A DNA stretch of 64,000 bases, from contig JBBRBB010000016.1 in the NCBI GenBank assembly GCA_038206235.1, positions 38,609 to 102,608 on the forward strand, in the 5' to 3' direction. The notes under the pieces were generated by a model that worked only from the letters and a program-made list of their open reading frames with translations, was not told where the DNA came from and ran no database searches. This document shows positions 9,477 to 17,804 of this stretch, one piece after another. Position numbers and translations under genes: made by a program. The stretch comes from JBBRBB01 sp038206235. Lineage in GTDB: Bacteria; Bacteroidota; Bacteroidia; Chitinophagales; Chitinophagaceae. The stretch's first letter is position 1; each line of letters starts with the position of its first letter.

Positions 9477-9497
9477 CGAGAAACGAGAAACGAGAAA
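9477..9497. repeat. Heptamer array, CGAGAAA x3
   Basis: Three exact CGAGAAA units run up to the stop codon (CTA on this strand, 9498-9500) of the PLP enzyme. The same heptamer, in another rotation, is translated inside hpt at 39441-39468. Confidence 0.85.
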
Positions 9498-10730
9498 CTA
9501 CAAACTTCTCAACGCCTGTTCAAGGTCACTCAATATGTCTTCAATATTTTCCATACCCACGCTCATTCGTATCAATCCTTCAGTAATTCCATATTGAAGT
9601 CTCAATTCTTTTGATACCCCATAATGGCTCATGGATGCGGGATGCGAGATTAATGTTTCCGCAGTTCCCAGCGATACTGCCCGCACACACATCTTCAAAT
9701 TATCTATAAATTTTTTTCCAGCTTCAAGCCCGCCCTTTAATTCAAAGCTCATCATTGCACCGGGATGCCGCATCTGTTTTTTTGCAGTGGCAAAATCCGG
9801 ATGTGATTCTAATCCATTATAATTAACCTTTGCAATAGCAGGATGATTTTTTAAATAATTCGCAACAGCTGCAGCATTGCTGCAATGCCGCTCCATTCTT
9901 ATCTCCAAAGTCTTCATTCCCTGTATTAATAAATATGCATCAAAGGGATTGCTGTTTCCGCCAAGTAATTTATGCCAGCTATGTCCTTTTGTTTTCATGA
10001 ATTCAATATCTCTGCCCAATAAAACTCCGCCAATGGCGCTGCCATGACCATTCAAAAATTTGGTTGTAGAGTGAGCAACAAAATCAACATCATATTTAAA
10101 AGGCTGCTGCAAATATGGAGTTGCAAACGTGTTATCTACTGTAACGATTAACCCATGCTGTTTTGCAATTTTACTTACTGCTTCAATATCCACACACTGA
10201 ATAGTAGGGTTTGCAGGTGTTTCAATATGCACTAATTTGATGGAAGGATTTTGTTTGATAGTTTGTTCTGTAATATCCAGATCTCGTAAATCTGCAATAA
10301 TGGTATTGATGCCATTTTGCGAAAGCACCTTGTGCATTAGCTCGTGAGTGCCGCCATACAATGAGAAGTGAGAAAGAATGGCATCACCACTTTTGAGATT
10401 CGCCATAAACATGGTAGTGATAGCTGCCTGACCGCTTGCATGCAATAATGCTTTTAATGTAAGATGCTCTCCATTTTTATCTCTGATATTAAATGATTCT
10501 AATGATGCAATGATGTCTTCAGCTACTTTAAATGTTGGATTGCCCCACCTGCTGTAAATATAGCCCGGACGTGTGCCGGCAAAGCGTTCCATGCCTTGTT
10601 GCGCCGTATCAAATGTAAAGGTTGATGTAGCATAAATAGGAGAGAGGTGCGATGATTCGGGAAAGTGGTGGTCCCCCGCATGCATTGCAACAGAGCTTAT
10701 TCCGGTGAAAGGAAAATTATTTTTATCCAT
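9498..10730 (-). CDS. Trans-sulfuration PLP enzyme (methionine gamma-lyase / cystathionine lyase or synthase type)
   Basis: This 410-residue enzyme belongs to the Cys/Met metabolism PLP family. YSRWGNPT is at residues 59-66, the phosphate-contact region HASGQAA at 97-103, the cofactor Asp in TVDNTFATP near 199, and the Schiff-base Lys in HSTTKFLNGH at residue 224. It works on sulfur amino acids in the cytosol. Family members differ in reaction (gamma-lyase, gamma-synthase, O-acetylhomoserine sulfhydrylase) and cannot be separated by motif alone; the SRWGNPT and STTKFLNGH context fits gamma-lyase or gamma-synthase. A -7 box (10778-10785) precedes it by about 48 bases. Confidence 0.88.
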   Translation of the reverse strand: MDKNNFPFTGISSVAMHAGDHHFPESSHLSPIYATSTFTFDTAQQGMERFAGTRPGYIYSRWGNPTFKVAEDIIASLESFNIRDKNGEHLTLKALLHASGQAAITTMFMANLKSGDAILSHFSLYGGTHELMHKVLSQNGINTIIADLRDLDITEQTIKQNPSIKLVHIETPANPTIQCVDIEAVSKIAKQHGLIVTVDNTFATPYLQQPFKYDVDFVAHSTTKFLNGHGSAIGGVLLGRDIEFMKTKGHSWHKLLGGNSNPFDAYLLIQGMKTLEIRMERHCSNAAAVANYLKNHPAIAKVNYNGLESHPDFATAKKQMRHPGAMMSFELKGGLEAGKKFIDNLKMCVRAVSLGTAETLISHPASMSHYGVSKELRLQYGITEGLIRMSVGMENIEDILSDLEQALRSL

Positions 10731-10777
10731 TTAAAAAAATTGATGTGGTGTAAAATGCTATACCTTATTTTGTATTT

Positions 10778-10785
10778 CAAAAGTA
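10778..10785 (-). promoter_or_regulatory. Bacteroidota -7 box of the PLP enzyme gene
   Basis: Read on the minus strand this is TACTTTTG, a match to TAnnTTTG, 47 bases before the ATG at 10730. The divergent DinB-like gene starts at 10796, so both promoters share this 65-base gap. Confidence 0.5.
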
Positions 10786-10795
10786 ACTGAAAACT

Positions 10796-11290
10796 ATGAA
10801 GGAATTATTAAGTCAATATGCAGCTTATAATTTATGGGCTAATCAAAGGCTTGCCGATATAGCTTTGCAATTAACTGAAGCGCAGCAGGAACAGGAAATA
10901 CAAAGCAGCTTCAACAGCATTCATAAAACCTTCCAGCATTTGTGGGATGCAGAAAGCATTTGGTGGCAGCGTTTAAAATTGCAGGAGCAGGTTATTTGGC
11001 CCAGTGAGAAAGCGAATTATTCTATGCAGGAATCGGTTAATGGATTAATCAATCAATCAAAAGAATGGAAGCAATGGGTTGAGGAAGCAACAGAAGCAGC
11101 ATTGCAGCACGAGTTTGCTTATTACAATACCAAGAAAGAATATTTTAAGCAACCCGTTTGGCAAATGTTGCAGCATTTATTTAATCACGGAACTTATCAT
11201 CGCGGGCAGATTGTAACCTTGTTGCGGCAGCTTGGAATAGAAAAAATTCCTGTAACAGATTTTATTGTGTTTGCAAGAAAGAAAACCTAA
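10796..11290 (+). CDS. DinB-family protein
   Basis: The 164-residue product has the four-helix DinB fold signature: N-terminal LLSQYAAYNLWANQRL, a first metal-binding His in TFQHLWDAES, and a C-terminal HLFNHGTYHRGQI that supplies two more His ligands. Such proteins bind a divalent metal and several act as thiol-dependent transferases or as stress proteins of unknown substrate. It is divergent from the PLP enzyme gene. The function in this organism cannot be stated. Confidence 0.85.
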   Translation: MKELLSQYAAYNLWANQRLADIALQLTEAQQEQEIQSSFNSIHKTFQHLWDAESIWWQRLKLQEQVIWPSEKANYSMQESVNGLINQSKEWKQWVEEATEAALQHEFAYYNTKKEYFKQPVWQMLQHLFNHGTYHRGQIVTLLRQLGIEKIPVTDFIVFARKKT

Positions 11291-11300
11291 CAGATTTCTC

Positions 11301-11333
11301 AAACCTCACAGGTTTTTAAAACCTGTGAGGTTT
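11301..11333. repeat. 33-bp double palindrome, copy 1 (with half copy at 11352-11366)
   Basis: The 15-base arm AAACCTCACAGGTTT is followed after 3 bases by AAACCTGTGAGGTTT. Each arm is itself a small hairpin (AAACCT/AGGTTT). A single right arm is repeated at 11352-11366. It lies 11 bases after the DinB-like stop codon. Confidence 0.95.
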
Positions 11334-11409
11334 AGTACAGTTATGTTTTTTAAACCTGTGAGGTTTAGTAAAAACACTTAACTTCGCCCTCTTTAAATTT
11401 TTACAGATT

Positions 11410-11661
11410 ATGAAAAAGGACATTCATCCAAAAAATTATAGATTGGTAATTTTTAAAGACATGAGTAATGGCTACAGCTTTTTAAGCCGCTCTGCTGCCG
11501 CATCAAAAGACAAAGTAAAGTGGGAAGATGGAAATGAATATCCATTGATAAAGCTGGAAATTTCTAATACATCTCATCCATTTTATACCGGTAAAAATAT
11601 GTTAGTTGATACTGCAGGTCGTATCGAGAAATTCAAAAAGCGTTACGAGAAGAAACAATAG
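11410..11661 (+). CDS. rpmE2: Ribosomal protein L31, type B
   Basis: The 83-residue product starts MKKDIHPKNYRLVIFKDMSN and contains EYPLIKLEISNTSHPFYTGKNMLVDTAGRIEKFKKRY, shown here only as landmarks: the ISNTSHPFYTG and GRIEKF segments are typical of large-subunit protein L31. It lacks the CxxC zinc ribbon, so it is the zinc-independent type B form. It has its own terminator just downstream. A promoter-like TAACTTCG sits about 22 bases upstream. Confidence 0.95.
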   Translation: MKKDIHPKNYRLVIFKDMSNGYSFLSRSAAASKDKVKWEDGNEYPLIKLEISNTSHPFYTGKNMLVDTAGRIEKFKKRYEKKQ

Positions 11662-11690
11662 AATTATACAGCAAACAAAAGAGAATGTAA

Positions 11691-11724
11691 AAATCCTTCC
11701 GGCATATTGCGGAGGGATTTTTTA
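11691..11724 (+). terminator. Rho-independent terminator after L31
   Basis: AATCCTTCCG and CGGAGGGATT form a 10-bp stem (one G-T pair) with an 8-base loop, followed by a run of T. Confidence 0.8.
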
Positions 11725-11759
11725 TTTCATAGAATTTATATTACCGAGATCTTCAGATA

Positions 11760-11902
11760 TATTGCCCCGACTTTTCCGGTGGTGGAATAAGTAATAAAAA
11801 TAATAAGATGGGCTTTAGCCCAAATCATTTCAATTTAGCCCTTGGGCTAAAGCTCATTTAAATAATTTTTTTTGAAATCCCGGTCTAAACGTCGGGGCAA
11901 TA
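11760..11902. repeat. MITE-like nested inverted repeat element, 143 bp
   Basis: The ends are perfect 12-bp inverted repeats, TATTGCCCCGAC (11760-11771) and GTCGGGGCAATA (11891-11902). Inside lies a second pair, ATGGGCTTTAGCCCAA (11808-11823) and TTGGGCTAAAGCTCAT (11842-11857), matching at 15 of 16 positions, and each inner arm is partly self-complementary. There is no coding capacity. It sits between L31 and serA. Confidence 0.75.
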
Positions 11903-11956
11903 GAAAAAAAATCTTATCATTACCCGAATATTTTCTAAGCAAGCATAATAATAATC

Positions 11957-13189
11957 ATGAGCAACGAAACAAGTTATCCCAAAGAAAAAATAAACATTCT
12001 TTTGCTCGAAAACATCAGTGAAAGAGCGGTGCAGTTCTTTCAAAAAAATGGCTATACCAATATACAAAGATTTCATGGCGCTCTTGATGAAGATGAATTA
12101 ATTAATGAAATAAAAGAGGTGCATTTACTCGGCATACGTTCTAAAACCACCATCACAAAAAATGTGCTGCAGGCTGCAAAAAAGTTACAGGCAATAGGTT
12201 GTTTTTGCATTGGCACTAACCAGGTAAACACTGATGCCGCAACAAAAAATGGCATTGCCGTTTTTAATGCACCATATAGTAATACACGCAGTGTGGCTGA
12301 GTTAGTAATCGGTTTGTGCATTATGCTTATTCGCCGCATTCCCGATAAAAACAAAGCAGCACATGAAGGAATTTGGCTAAAGCAATCGGAAGGAAGTTAT
12401 GAGTTACGGGGCAAAATGCTTGGCATAATTGGTTATGGAAATATTGGCTCGCAGGTTAGTGTGCTTGCTGAGGCGCTTGGGATGAAGATTCTTTTTTATG
12501 ACATCGAAACAAAGATGCCTTTAGGAAATGCTTCTGCCAGCAAGCACTTGAAAGAACTGTTGAATAAGTGTGATATAATTTCTCTGCATGTTCCTGATAC
12601 GCCTGAAACAAAAAATCTCATCAACAAAAACAACCTTAAGTTTTGTAAGAAAGGAGCTATTATTATTAACTACGCAAGGGGAGAGGTGATTGACCTGGAT
12701 GCATTGGCAGAAGCAATTGAAGATGGCAGAATCGGCGGCGCCGCTGTTGACGTGTTTCCTGTGGAGCCGGAAAAAAAAGGCGCTGCATTTCAAACACCGT
12801 TGCAGGGTTTACCGAATGTTATTCTCACACCACACATTGGCGGTTCCACACAGGAAGCGCAGCAAAACATAGCAGAAGATGTAAGCGCAAAATTGTTTAA
12901 TTATCTTGAAAGAGGCATCAGCACCGGGTCTCACACGGTTCCTGCTTTAAGTCTGCCTCCGGTTGAAGGTGCGCATCGCATTCTGCATATTCATAATAAT
13001 GTGCCCGGTGTTTTAAGCGCCATCAATACGCAGTTGTCGAATCATAAAATAAACATCTTAGCACAATATTTAAAAACGAATGATGACATAGGTTATGTAG
13101 TTCTCGATGTAGATAAACAGCTTTCAAAAAAAGCGCATGAATTATTGCGTGAAGTAAAGGAAACTATTAAGGTGAGAGTGTTGTATTAG
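11957..13189 (+). CDS. serA: D-3-phosphoglycerate dehydrogenase
   Basis: This NAD-dependent enzyme oxidises 3-phosphoglycerate to phosphohydroxypyruvate, the first step of serine synthesis. The 410-residue length equals the E. coli-type enzyme: substrate domain, Rossmann domain with GYGNIG at 159-164, catalytic segments NYARGEVID and LTPHIGGSTQEA, and a C-terminal ACT domain (about 335-410, HNNVPGVLSAINTQLSN), which in this type mediates serine feedback. serC and serB are not nearby. The ATG at 11957 gives a short N-terminal extension typical of the class. Confidence 0.95.
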   Translation: MSNETSYPKEKINILLLENISERAVQFFQKNGYTNIQRFHGALDEDELINEIKEVHLLGIRSKTTITKNVLQAAKKLQAIGCFCIGTNQVNTDAATKNGIAVFNAPYSNTRSVAELVIGLCIMLIRRIPDKNKAAHEGIWLKQSEGSYELRGKMLGIIGYGNIGSQVSVLAEALGMKILFYDIETKMPLGNASASKHLKELLNKCDIISLHVPDTPETKNLINKNNLKFCKKGAIIINYARGEVIDLDALAEAIEDGRIGGAAVDVFPVEPEKKGAAFQTPLQGLPNVILTPHIGGSTQEAQQNIAEDVSAKLFNYLERGISTGSHTVPALSLPPVEGAHRILHIHNNVPGVLSAINTQLSNHKINILAQYLKTNDDIGYVVLDVDKQLSKKAHELLREVKETIKVRVLY

Positions 13190-13296
13190 CCCGGCTGCAC
13201 CTGACTTTCGGCAGGCAGGTTGCTACTATTATATTTTCATTCCCGCAAACCGCGGGTCTCTTAACTTTCGGTAATACTATTGAGCAGTGTGATAAC

Positions 13297-13323
13297 GGTC
13301 AGACGGCTTCGAGCCGTCAGACC
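13297..13323. repeat. Hairpin repeat, GTCAGACGGCT family, copy 2
   Basis: It is the same element as 4437-4463, differing only in the loop and edge bases. It lies between the convergent serA and CooC-like genes, where it could end transcription from either side. Confidence 0.7.
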
Positions 13324-13417
13324 GATACTGCAACCTTTATGTCTTGTATGCAAATTTAAAAAATGAGACATCCGTGCGTTGTAAAATTTTTAGAAGCCTT
13401 TTTCATTGGCACTTTAA

Positions 13418-14194
13418 TTACACTTGTAATGCAGCAGTAAGATTAGTTGCCAGGTCATTTATTGCTTTCAATGCCGGCGAGTCACTGATATCTTTTACAT
13501 TTAAAGAACCATTTTTATCGGCTTCTGAAATAACTGTATCGTAAGGAATGATAGCTTCAACGGTTAAGTCAATGTTTTTACAAAATTCACGAATAGCATT
13601 TTCGTCATCAGCATTCTTCACTTTGTTTGCAACTGCAACTATTTTTTTTATTTCCAATTCTTTTCCCAGGCGATAAAAGCGTGCCACTGCTTCGAGGGAG
13701 CGGTAATAGGGTTCTGCCACACACAAAAGAACATCTACATATTTTGAAGTGCCTCTTTTCATTTGCTCCAGGGAGGCCTCAAGGTCGAGTATGGTAATGC
13801 GGTCGCTTTCTTCTAATGCCGAATGAACAATTTCTCTTACTGTTGTATGCAGTCCGCACATGCAGCCTGTGCCGGCATGTTCCGGCTGCCCTACGGCAAG
13901 CAGAGTAACATTTTCAGCAGCTTTTAATCCATATTCTTCCATCACTTGCGGCAGCGTTACTCCCAGTCTTGCATATTTCTTACCTTCTTCGTTTTCTTTT
14001 ACTTCCAGAATTTTGGAGCTTAGTGAACGCGGCATTGTTGCATGCGGGTCAATGCCCAGGGTAAGGGCAAGATTTGGATTGGGGTCACCGTCAATAGCAA
14101 GAACAGGCATGCCTTTGCTGCCTAAGATTCTGCATAACAAACCACTGATAGTTGTTTTGCCTACACCACCTTTTCCACATACAGCTATTTTCAT
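13418..14194 (-). CDS. CooC-like ATPase (nickel-insertase / ParA-MinD superfamily)
   Basis: The 258-residue protein has a deviant Walker A motif GKGGVGKTT (7-15), the DGDPNPNL loop near 35-42 and a CxC motif at Cys111 and Cys113 (GTGCMCG). The CxC pair corresponds to the metal-binding cysteines of CooC proteins, which dimerise around one metal ion and load nickel into carbon monoxide dehydrogenase. The segment DLEASLEQMKRGT also matches that family. No CODH, acetyl-CoA synthase or other nickel-enzyme gene is in the window, so the client is unknown. A general NifH/ArsA-like ATPase role is the alternative. Confidence 0.8.
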   Translation of the reverse strand: MKIAVCGKGGVGKTTISGLLCRILGSKGMPVLAIDGDPNPNLALTLGIDPHATMPRSLSSKILEVKENEEGKKYARLGVTLPQVMEEYGLKAAENVTLLAVGQPEHAGTGCMCGLHTTVREIVHSALEESDRITILDLEASLEQMKRGTSKYVDVLLCVAEPYYRSLEAVARFYRLGKELEIKKIVAVANKVKNADDENAIREFCKNIDLTVEAIIPYDTVISEADKNGSLNVKDISDSPALKAINDLATNLTAALQV

Positions 14195-14405
14195 TGTTTA
14201 AATTTTTTAGAGTAATAAATTAAAAATCATCTGCAATCATTGTGATTGCGAAGATGGCGAAGGTAGTAAAAGAAGTAACAAAAATATGAACTGTATCTCG
14301 CCACTCTGAATGAACCTTACTACCTGAATGAACCTTACTACAAATTCTTTACACCAATTCTGTCTATTACTTTCACCTGAATTTATTAAATACCTTTACA
14401 GCATA

Positions 14406-15911
14406 ATGTTTATGATTGACATTCTGGTAAATGTAATTGTTGTGCTCTATGGCATTGCCATATTGTTCATCCTGCTGCACAGTATTTCTGATGCGCATCT
14501 CATCTATCATTATCTAAAATCTTCTTTTAAAAAAAAGATAGTAGCTCCTTCGCAAAATTTTCAGCCATTCGCTACTATCCAGCTTCCTTTATACAACGAA
14601 TTATATGTTGCTGAAAGATTGTTGAATGCAGTTGCTGCCATTGAATATCCTTCAGATAAATTAGAGATACAGGTGCTGGACGACTCAACAGATGAAACAT
14701 CTGACCTCATTGCAAAAAAGGTTGAAAGCTTACAACATGAAGGTGTAAATATTTATCACATTCGCAGAACCAACAGAAGTGGCTTTAAAGCAGGCGCTTT
14801 GAAACATGGACTCAGTATGGCTAAAGGCGAATTCTTTGCTGTGTTCGATGCTGATTTTTTGCCCTCAAAAGATTTTCTGCAAAAAACTCTTCCTTACTTT
14901 TCTAATCCTTTTATTGGAATGGTGCAAACCAAATGGGGGCATATCAACAAGCATGCTTCACTGCTGGCACACCTGCAGGCAATTGCATTAGACGGTCATT
15001 TCAGCATTGAGCAACAGGGAAGAAATGCAGCAGGATATTTCAGCAACTTTAATGGCACTGCCGGTGTTTGGCGTAAGGCATGTATTTTTGACGCTGGTGG
15101 CTGGCAATCTGATACGCTGACAGAAGACTTCGACCTTAGCTACCGTGCACAAATGAAGGGCTGGAAATTTCAGTACCTGGAAAATGTAACTACACTCGCT
15201 GAATTGCCACCGGTTGTAAGTGCATTAAAATCGCAACAATTTCGCTGGACAAAAGGCGGCGCTGAAACAGCAAGGAAACATTTAAAAACTTTGCTTTCAT
15301 CAAACCTGTCTTTGCCTGTAAAATGGCATGGAGTGTTTCATCTTATATACAGCTTTGGTTTTATCAGCATCATCACCTGCGCCATTCTTACCGTACCCAT
15401 AATGTTTGTGAAGGAATACTATCCGCAATACAGTTTATTTTTCAAAGCATCCTCCATTCTTGTCTTCAGCTTTTTTATTTACATCATTCATTATTTCATA
15501 TCGTATCTAAATAACACAAAGGGCAATTTTTTTAAAAAACTTTTTGAGTTTATAATTTATTTTCCGCTGTTTGTGTCTTTATTCATCGGGCTTTCATTAA
15601 GCAATGCTTATGGCATTATACAGGGATGTCTCGGCATTAAATCCGGCTTTATCCGCACACCAAAATTTAATGCGACATCAGTTGAGAATAAAAATATTTT
15701 CAATAAATATTTACAAACAAATATTAACTGGCTTACGATTACAGAAGGATTGCTGATTTTTTATTTTTTGTTTGGACTGATTGAGTCTATGTATTTAAAA
15801 AACTATGGCAATGTTCCTTTATTATTGATGGCGTTCATTGGTTTTGCCATGGTTTTTATGTGGAGCATACATGAGAGAAGAAAAAAATTCATTCATCCAG
15901 AAACTGCATGA
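14406..15911 (+). CDS. Membrane glycosyltransferase family 2, cellulose-synthase-like
   Basis: I choose ATG 14406 (501 residues) because it begins the first transmembrane helix (MFMIDILVNVIVVLYGIAIL) and follows a promoter-like TACCTTTA; an upstream ATG at 14328 would add 26 unlikely residues. The catalytic domain shows DDSTDET, FDADFLPS, TEDFDLSYRAQMKGW and QQFRWTKGG, that is, the D, DxD, TED and QxxRW motifs of processive or CslA-like enzymes. Four or more C-terminal helices follow. It probably makes a mannan- or glucan-type lipid or polysaccharide at the inner membrane. The next gene overlaps it by 4 bases, indicating translational coupling. Confidence 0.88.
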   Translation: MFMIDILVNVIVVLYGIAILFILLHSISDAHLIYHYLKSSFKKKIVAPSQNFQPFATIQLPLYNELYVAERLLNAVAAIEYPSDKLEIQVLDDSTDETSDLIAKKVESLQHEGVNIYHIRRTNRSGFKAGALKHGLSMAKGEFFAVFDADFLPSKDFLQKTLPYFSNPFIGMVQTKWGHINKHASLLAHLQAIALDGHFSIEQQGRNAAGYFSNFNGTAGVWRKACIFDAGGWQSDTLTEDFDLSYRAQMKGWKFQYLENVTTLAELPPVVSALKSQQFRWTKGGAETARKHLKTLLSSNLSLPVKWHGVFHLIYSFGFISIITCAILTVPIMFVKEYYPQYSLFFKASSILVFSFFIYIIHYFISYLNNTKGNFFKKLFEFIIYFPLFVSLFIGLSLSNAYGIIQGCLGIKSGFIRTPKFNATSVENKNIFNKYLQTNINWLTITEGLLIFYFLFGLIESMYLKNYGNVPLLLMAFIGFAMVFMWSIHERRKKFIHPETA

Positions 15912-16603
15912 TAAAAGCGTGCAATATAGTTGTTATAATTCCCGCATATAATGAAGAAAATTCAATCGCAAAAGTAATTGCTGATATTCCTGAAGGATTA
16001 GTGAGCGAAATTGTTGTAGTAAATAATAATTCAAACGATGCTACCGATGTGAATGCCCGTAATGCAGGCGCAACAGTGCTGCACGAAGAAAAACCAGGTT
16101 ATGGATATGCCTGCCTGAAAGGAATAGAATATATCAAACAGTTGCAACCTGCACCAAACGTTGTTGTTTTTATTGATGCAGATTATTCTGATGATGCAAA
16201 GGAAATCCCTTTATTGGTGCAACCAATCACAGAAGAAAATGTTGACATGGTAATTGGGTCAAGAGCCTTAGGAAAAAAAGAAAGAGGTGCTATGACCGTT
16301 CAGCAGATATTTGGTAACTGGCTTGCTGTAAAATTATTAAAAATAATATACGGCATTACTTATACTGACCTCGGGCCATTCAGGGCTATTAAATATGATA
16401 AATTATTACAGATAAATATGCTTGATACCACTTATGGCTGGACGGTAGAAATGCAACTGAAAGCGGCAAAATTAAAAATGAAAATTAAAGAAGTGCCGGT
16501 CAGTTATCGCAAACGTATCGGTTTTTCTAAAATAAGCGGAACGTTAAAAGGCACGGTGATGGCAGGATATAAAATCATTACCACTATTTTTAAATACAGG
16601 TAG
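15908..16603 (+). CDS. Glycosyltransferase family 2, dolichyl-phosphate-mannose-synthase-like
   Basis: The 231-residue soluble GT-A enzyme begins with VVIIPAYNEENSIAKVI, contains the DxD-like VFIDADYSDDAKE near residue 85, and has DLGPFRAIKYDKL and the basic VSYRKRIGFSKISGT region typical of polyprenyl-phosphate sugar transferases. It lacks the C-terminal membrane helices of longer relatives. It starts inside the stop codon of the preceding transferase (ATGA). It may supply a polyprenyl-linked sugar to the membrane transferase at 17797-19149. Confidence 0.87.
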   Translation: MIKACNIVVIIPAYNEENSIAKVIADIPEGLVSEIVVVNNNSNDATDVNARNAGATVLHEEKPGYGYACLKGIEYIKQLQPAPNVVVFIDADYSDDAKEIPLLVQPITEENVDMVIGSRALGKKERGAMTVQQIFGNWLAVKLLKIIYGITYTDLGPFRAIKYDKLLQINMLDTTYGWTVEMQLKAAKLKMKIKEVPVSYRKRIGFSKISGTLKGTVMAGYKIITTIFKYR

Positions 16604-16626
16604 CGTAATGTAAAACTAAAACCTAA

Positions 16627-16858
16627 AACTAAAGCCTCACACGTTTAATTATTAGATTACTCATTCCTTTAGAAATCAAAACCTGTGAGGTTTATACAAG
16701 GTCAAACTAAAACCTCACGTGTTTAATTATTTATGTTACTCATTCCTTTAAAATCAAAACCTGTGAGATTTATACAAGGTCAAACTAAAACCTCACAGGT
16801 TTAATTATCCGGTTACTCATTCCTTTAAAACCAAAACCTGTGAGGTTTATACAAAATT
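16627..16858. repeat. 77-78-bp tandem repeat, three copies, carrying palindrome arms
   Basis: Three consecutive units (starting near 16627, 16704 and 16782) each hold CCTCAC-type left arm, TTTAATTAT, a conserved TTACTCATTCCTTTA block, and a right arm AAAACCTGTGAGGTTT followed by ATACAAGGTCAA. The arms are those of the 33-bp palindrome family, here separated by about 45 bases. The copies differ at a handful of positions. There is no coding capacity. Confidence 0.9.
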
Positions 16859-16880
16859 TGTGTCTTAAATTAGCATAGTT

Positions 16881-17804
16881 ATGCTATGTACAAAATATTT
16901 TTTGCTTCTGTGTATTGCGCTGCTGGCTTCATCCTGCAAACAGCCGGCATCTCCACCCACTGAGCAATTCAAACAGCAATGGTGTGCCGGGAAAGCAGAA
17001 TTAACCAGCTACAGCTTGCTGCAGAGCCGCTATGGCGAGATGAGAAAAGGAGAAGCCGTATTGATTTTTGTAACAGAAGATTTCTCCACTAAAAAACTGG
17101 TAAAGCTGGATGAGCCTGAAAAAACCAGTAATAAAGTAAGGGTGCTGAAAATGAATTTTACTAAAAAATTTTTTACAGGTATTTATCCTTACTCTATGAT
17201 GGTATCAGTTTTTACACCTGTTGATGAGAGTGGAAATGAGCAAACACTCAAAGCAAATTGTTCCTCTCAGGAATGGTGCGGACATACTTTTTCACAATTA
17301 AAATTATCGGGGAATAATTATCTCTGGCAATTGCATTCTTATTTTCAACAGGAAGGCAATCAAGAAAAAAAAGTAAATGCTACCATGCTTGAAGATGAAT
17401 TGTGGAATCGCATCCGTCTAAATCCGGCTGTATTACCGCAGGGAAAAATTTCACTTATACCAAGTTTATTATGGCAACGGTTATCACATATGCAAATGCA
17501 GCAGGCAGATGCTCAAGTTACATTATCTGCAGCAGATACGGGTTTTATAAAAGTGGCGAATGCAAGCATGTACACCATTCAATATCCTTCATTGAAAAGA
17601 ACATTGAAAATATATTTCAGCAATTCATTTCCACATGAAATATTGGGCTGGCAGGATGAATATCCTGACGGATTTGGCGCAACTAAAAAAATGCTGACAA
17701 CACAGGCAGTAAGAAAAAAAACCTTATGGCTCGATTACTGGAAGCACAACTCAAATGCTGATAGCTCTTTTCGTGACAGCCTGCAACTAATGCGTTATGA
17801 ATAG
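16881..17804 (+). CDS. Lipoprotein of unknown function, 307 residues
   Basis: A signal peptide with lipobox LLASSC (Cys19) marks it as a lipoprotein, probably exported to the periplasmic face or outer membrane. The rest is a soluble beta-rich domain with motifs such as RYGEMRKGEAVLIFVTEDF and KVLKMNFTKKFFTGIYPYSMMVS (landmarks only). I recall relatives in Bacteroidota that carry the name septum formation inhibitor Maf, but no Maf nucleotide-binding motifs are visible, so I do not use it. Its stop overlaps the start of the membrane transferase gene by 8 bases, which suggests a shared function in the envelope glycosylation cluster. Confidence 0.8.
   Translation: MLCTKYFLLLCIALLASSCKQPASPPTEQFKQQWCAGKAELTSYSLLQSRYGEMRKGEAVLIFVTEDFSTKKLVKLDEPEKTSNKVRVLKMNFTKKFFTGIYPYSMMVSVFTPVDESGNEQTLKANCSSQEWCGHTFSQLKLSGNNYLWQLHSYFQQEGNQEKKVNATMLEDELWNRIRLNPAVLPQGKISLIPSLLWQRLSHMQMQQADAQVTLSAADTGFIKVANASMYTIQYPSLKRTLKIYFSNSFPHEILGWQDEYPDGFGATKKMLTTQAVRKKTLWLDYWKHNSNADSSFRDSLQLMRYE

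Noticed and set aside
14328..14405. Upstream start of the cellulose-synthase-like transferase
   Set aside because: The extra 26 residues lie within a short direct repeat (TGAATGAACCTTACTAC twice) and precede the promoter-like TACCTTTA; ATG 14406 starts the first membrane helix.
16627..16858. Possible CRISPR array in the three 77-bp tandem units
   Set aside because: The whole unit is repeated, including the part that would be a spacer, and there are no cas genes in the window.
16881..17804. Naming this gene septum formation inhibitor Maf
   Set aside because: No Maf/YhdE nucleotide pyrophosphatase motifs are present and the protein is a lipoprotein; the name looks like a propagated label.
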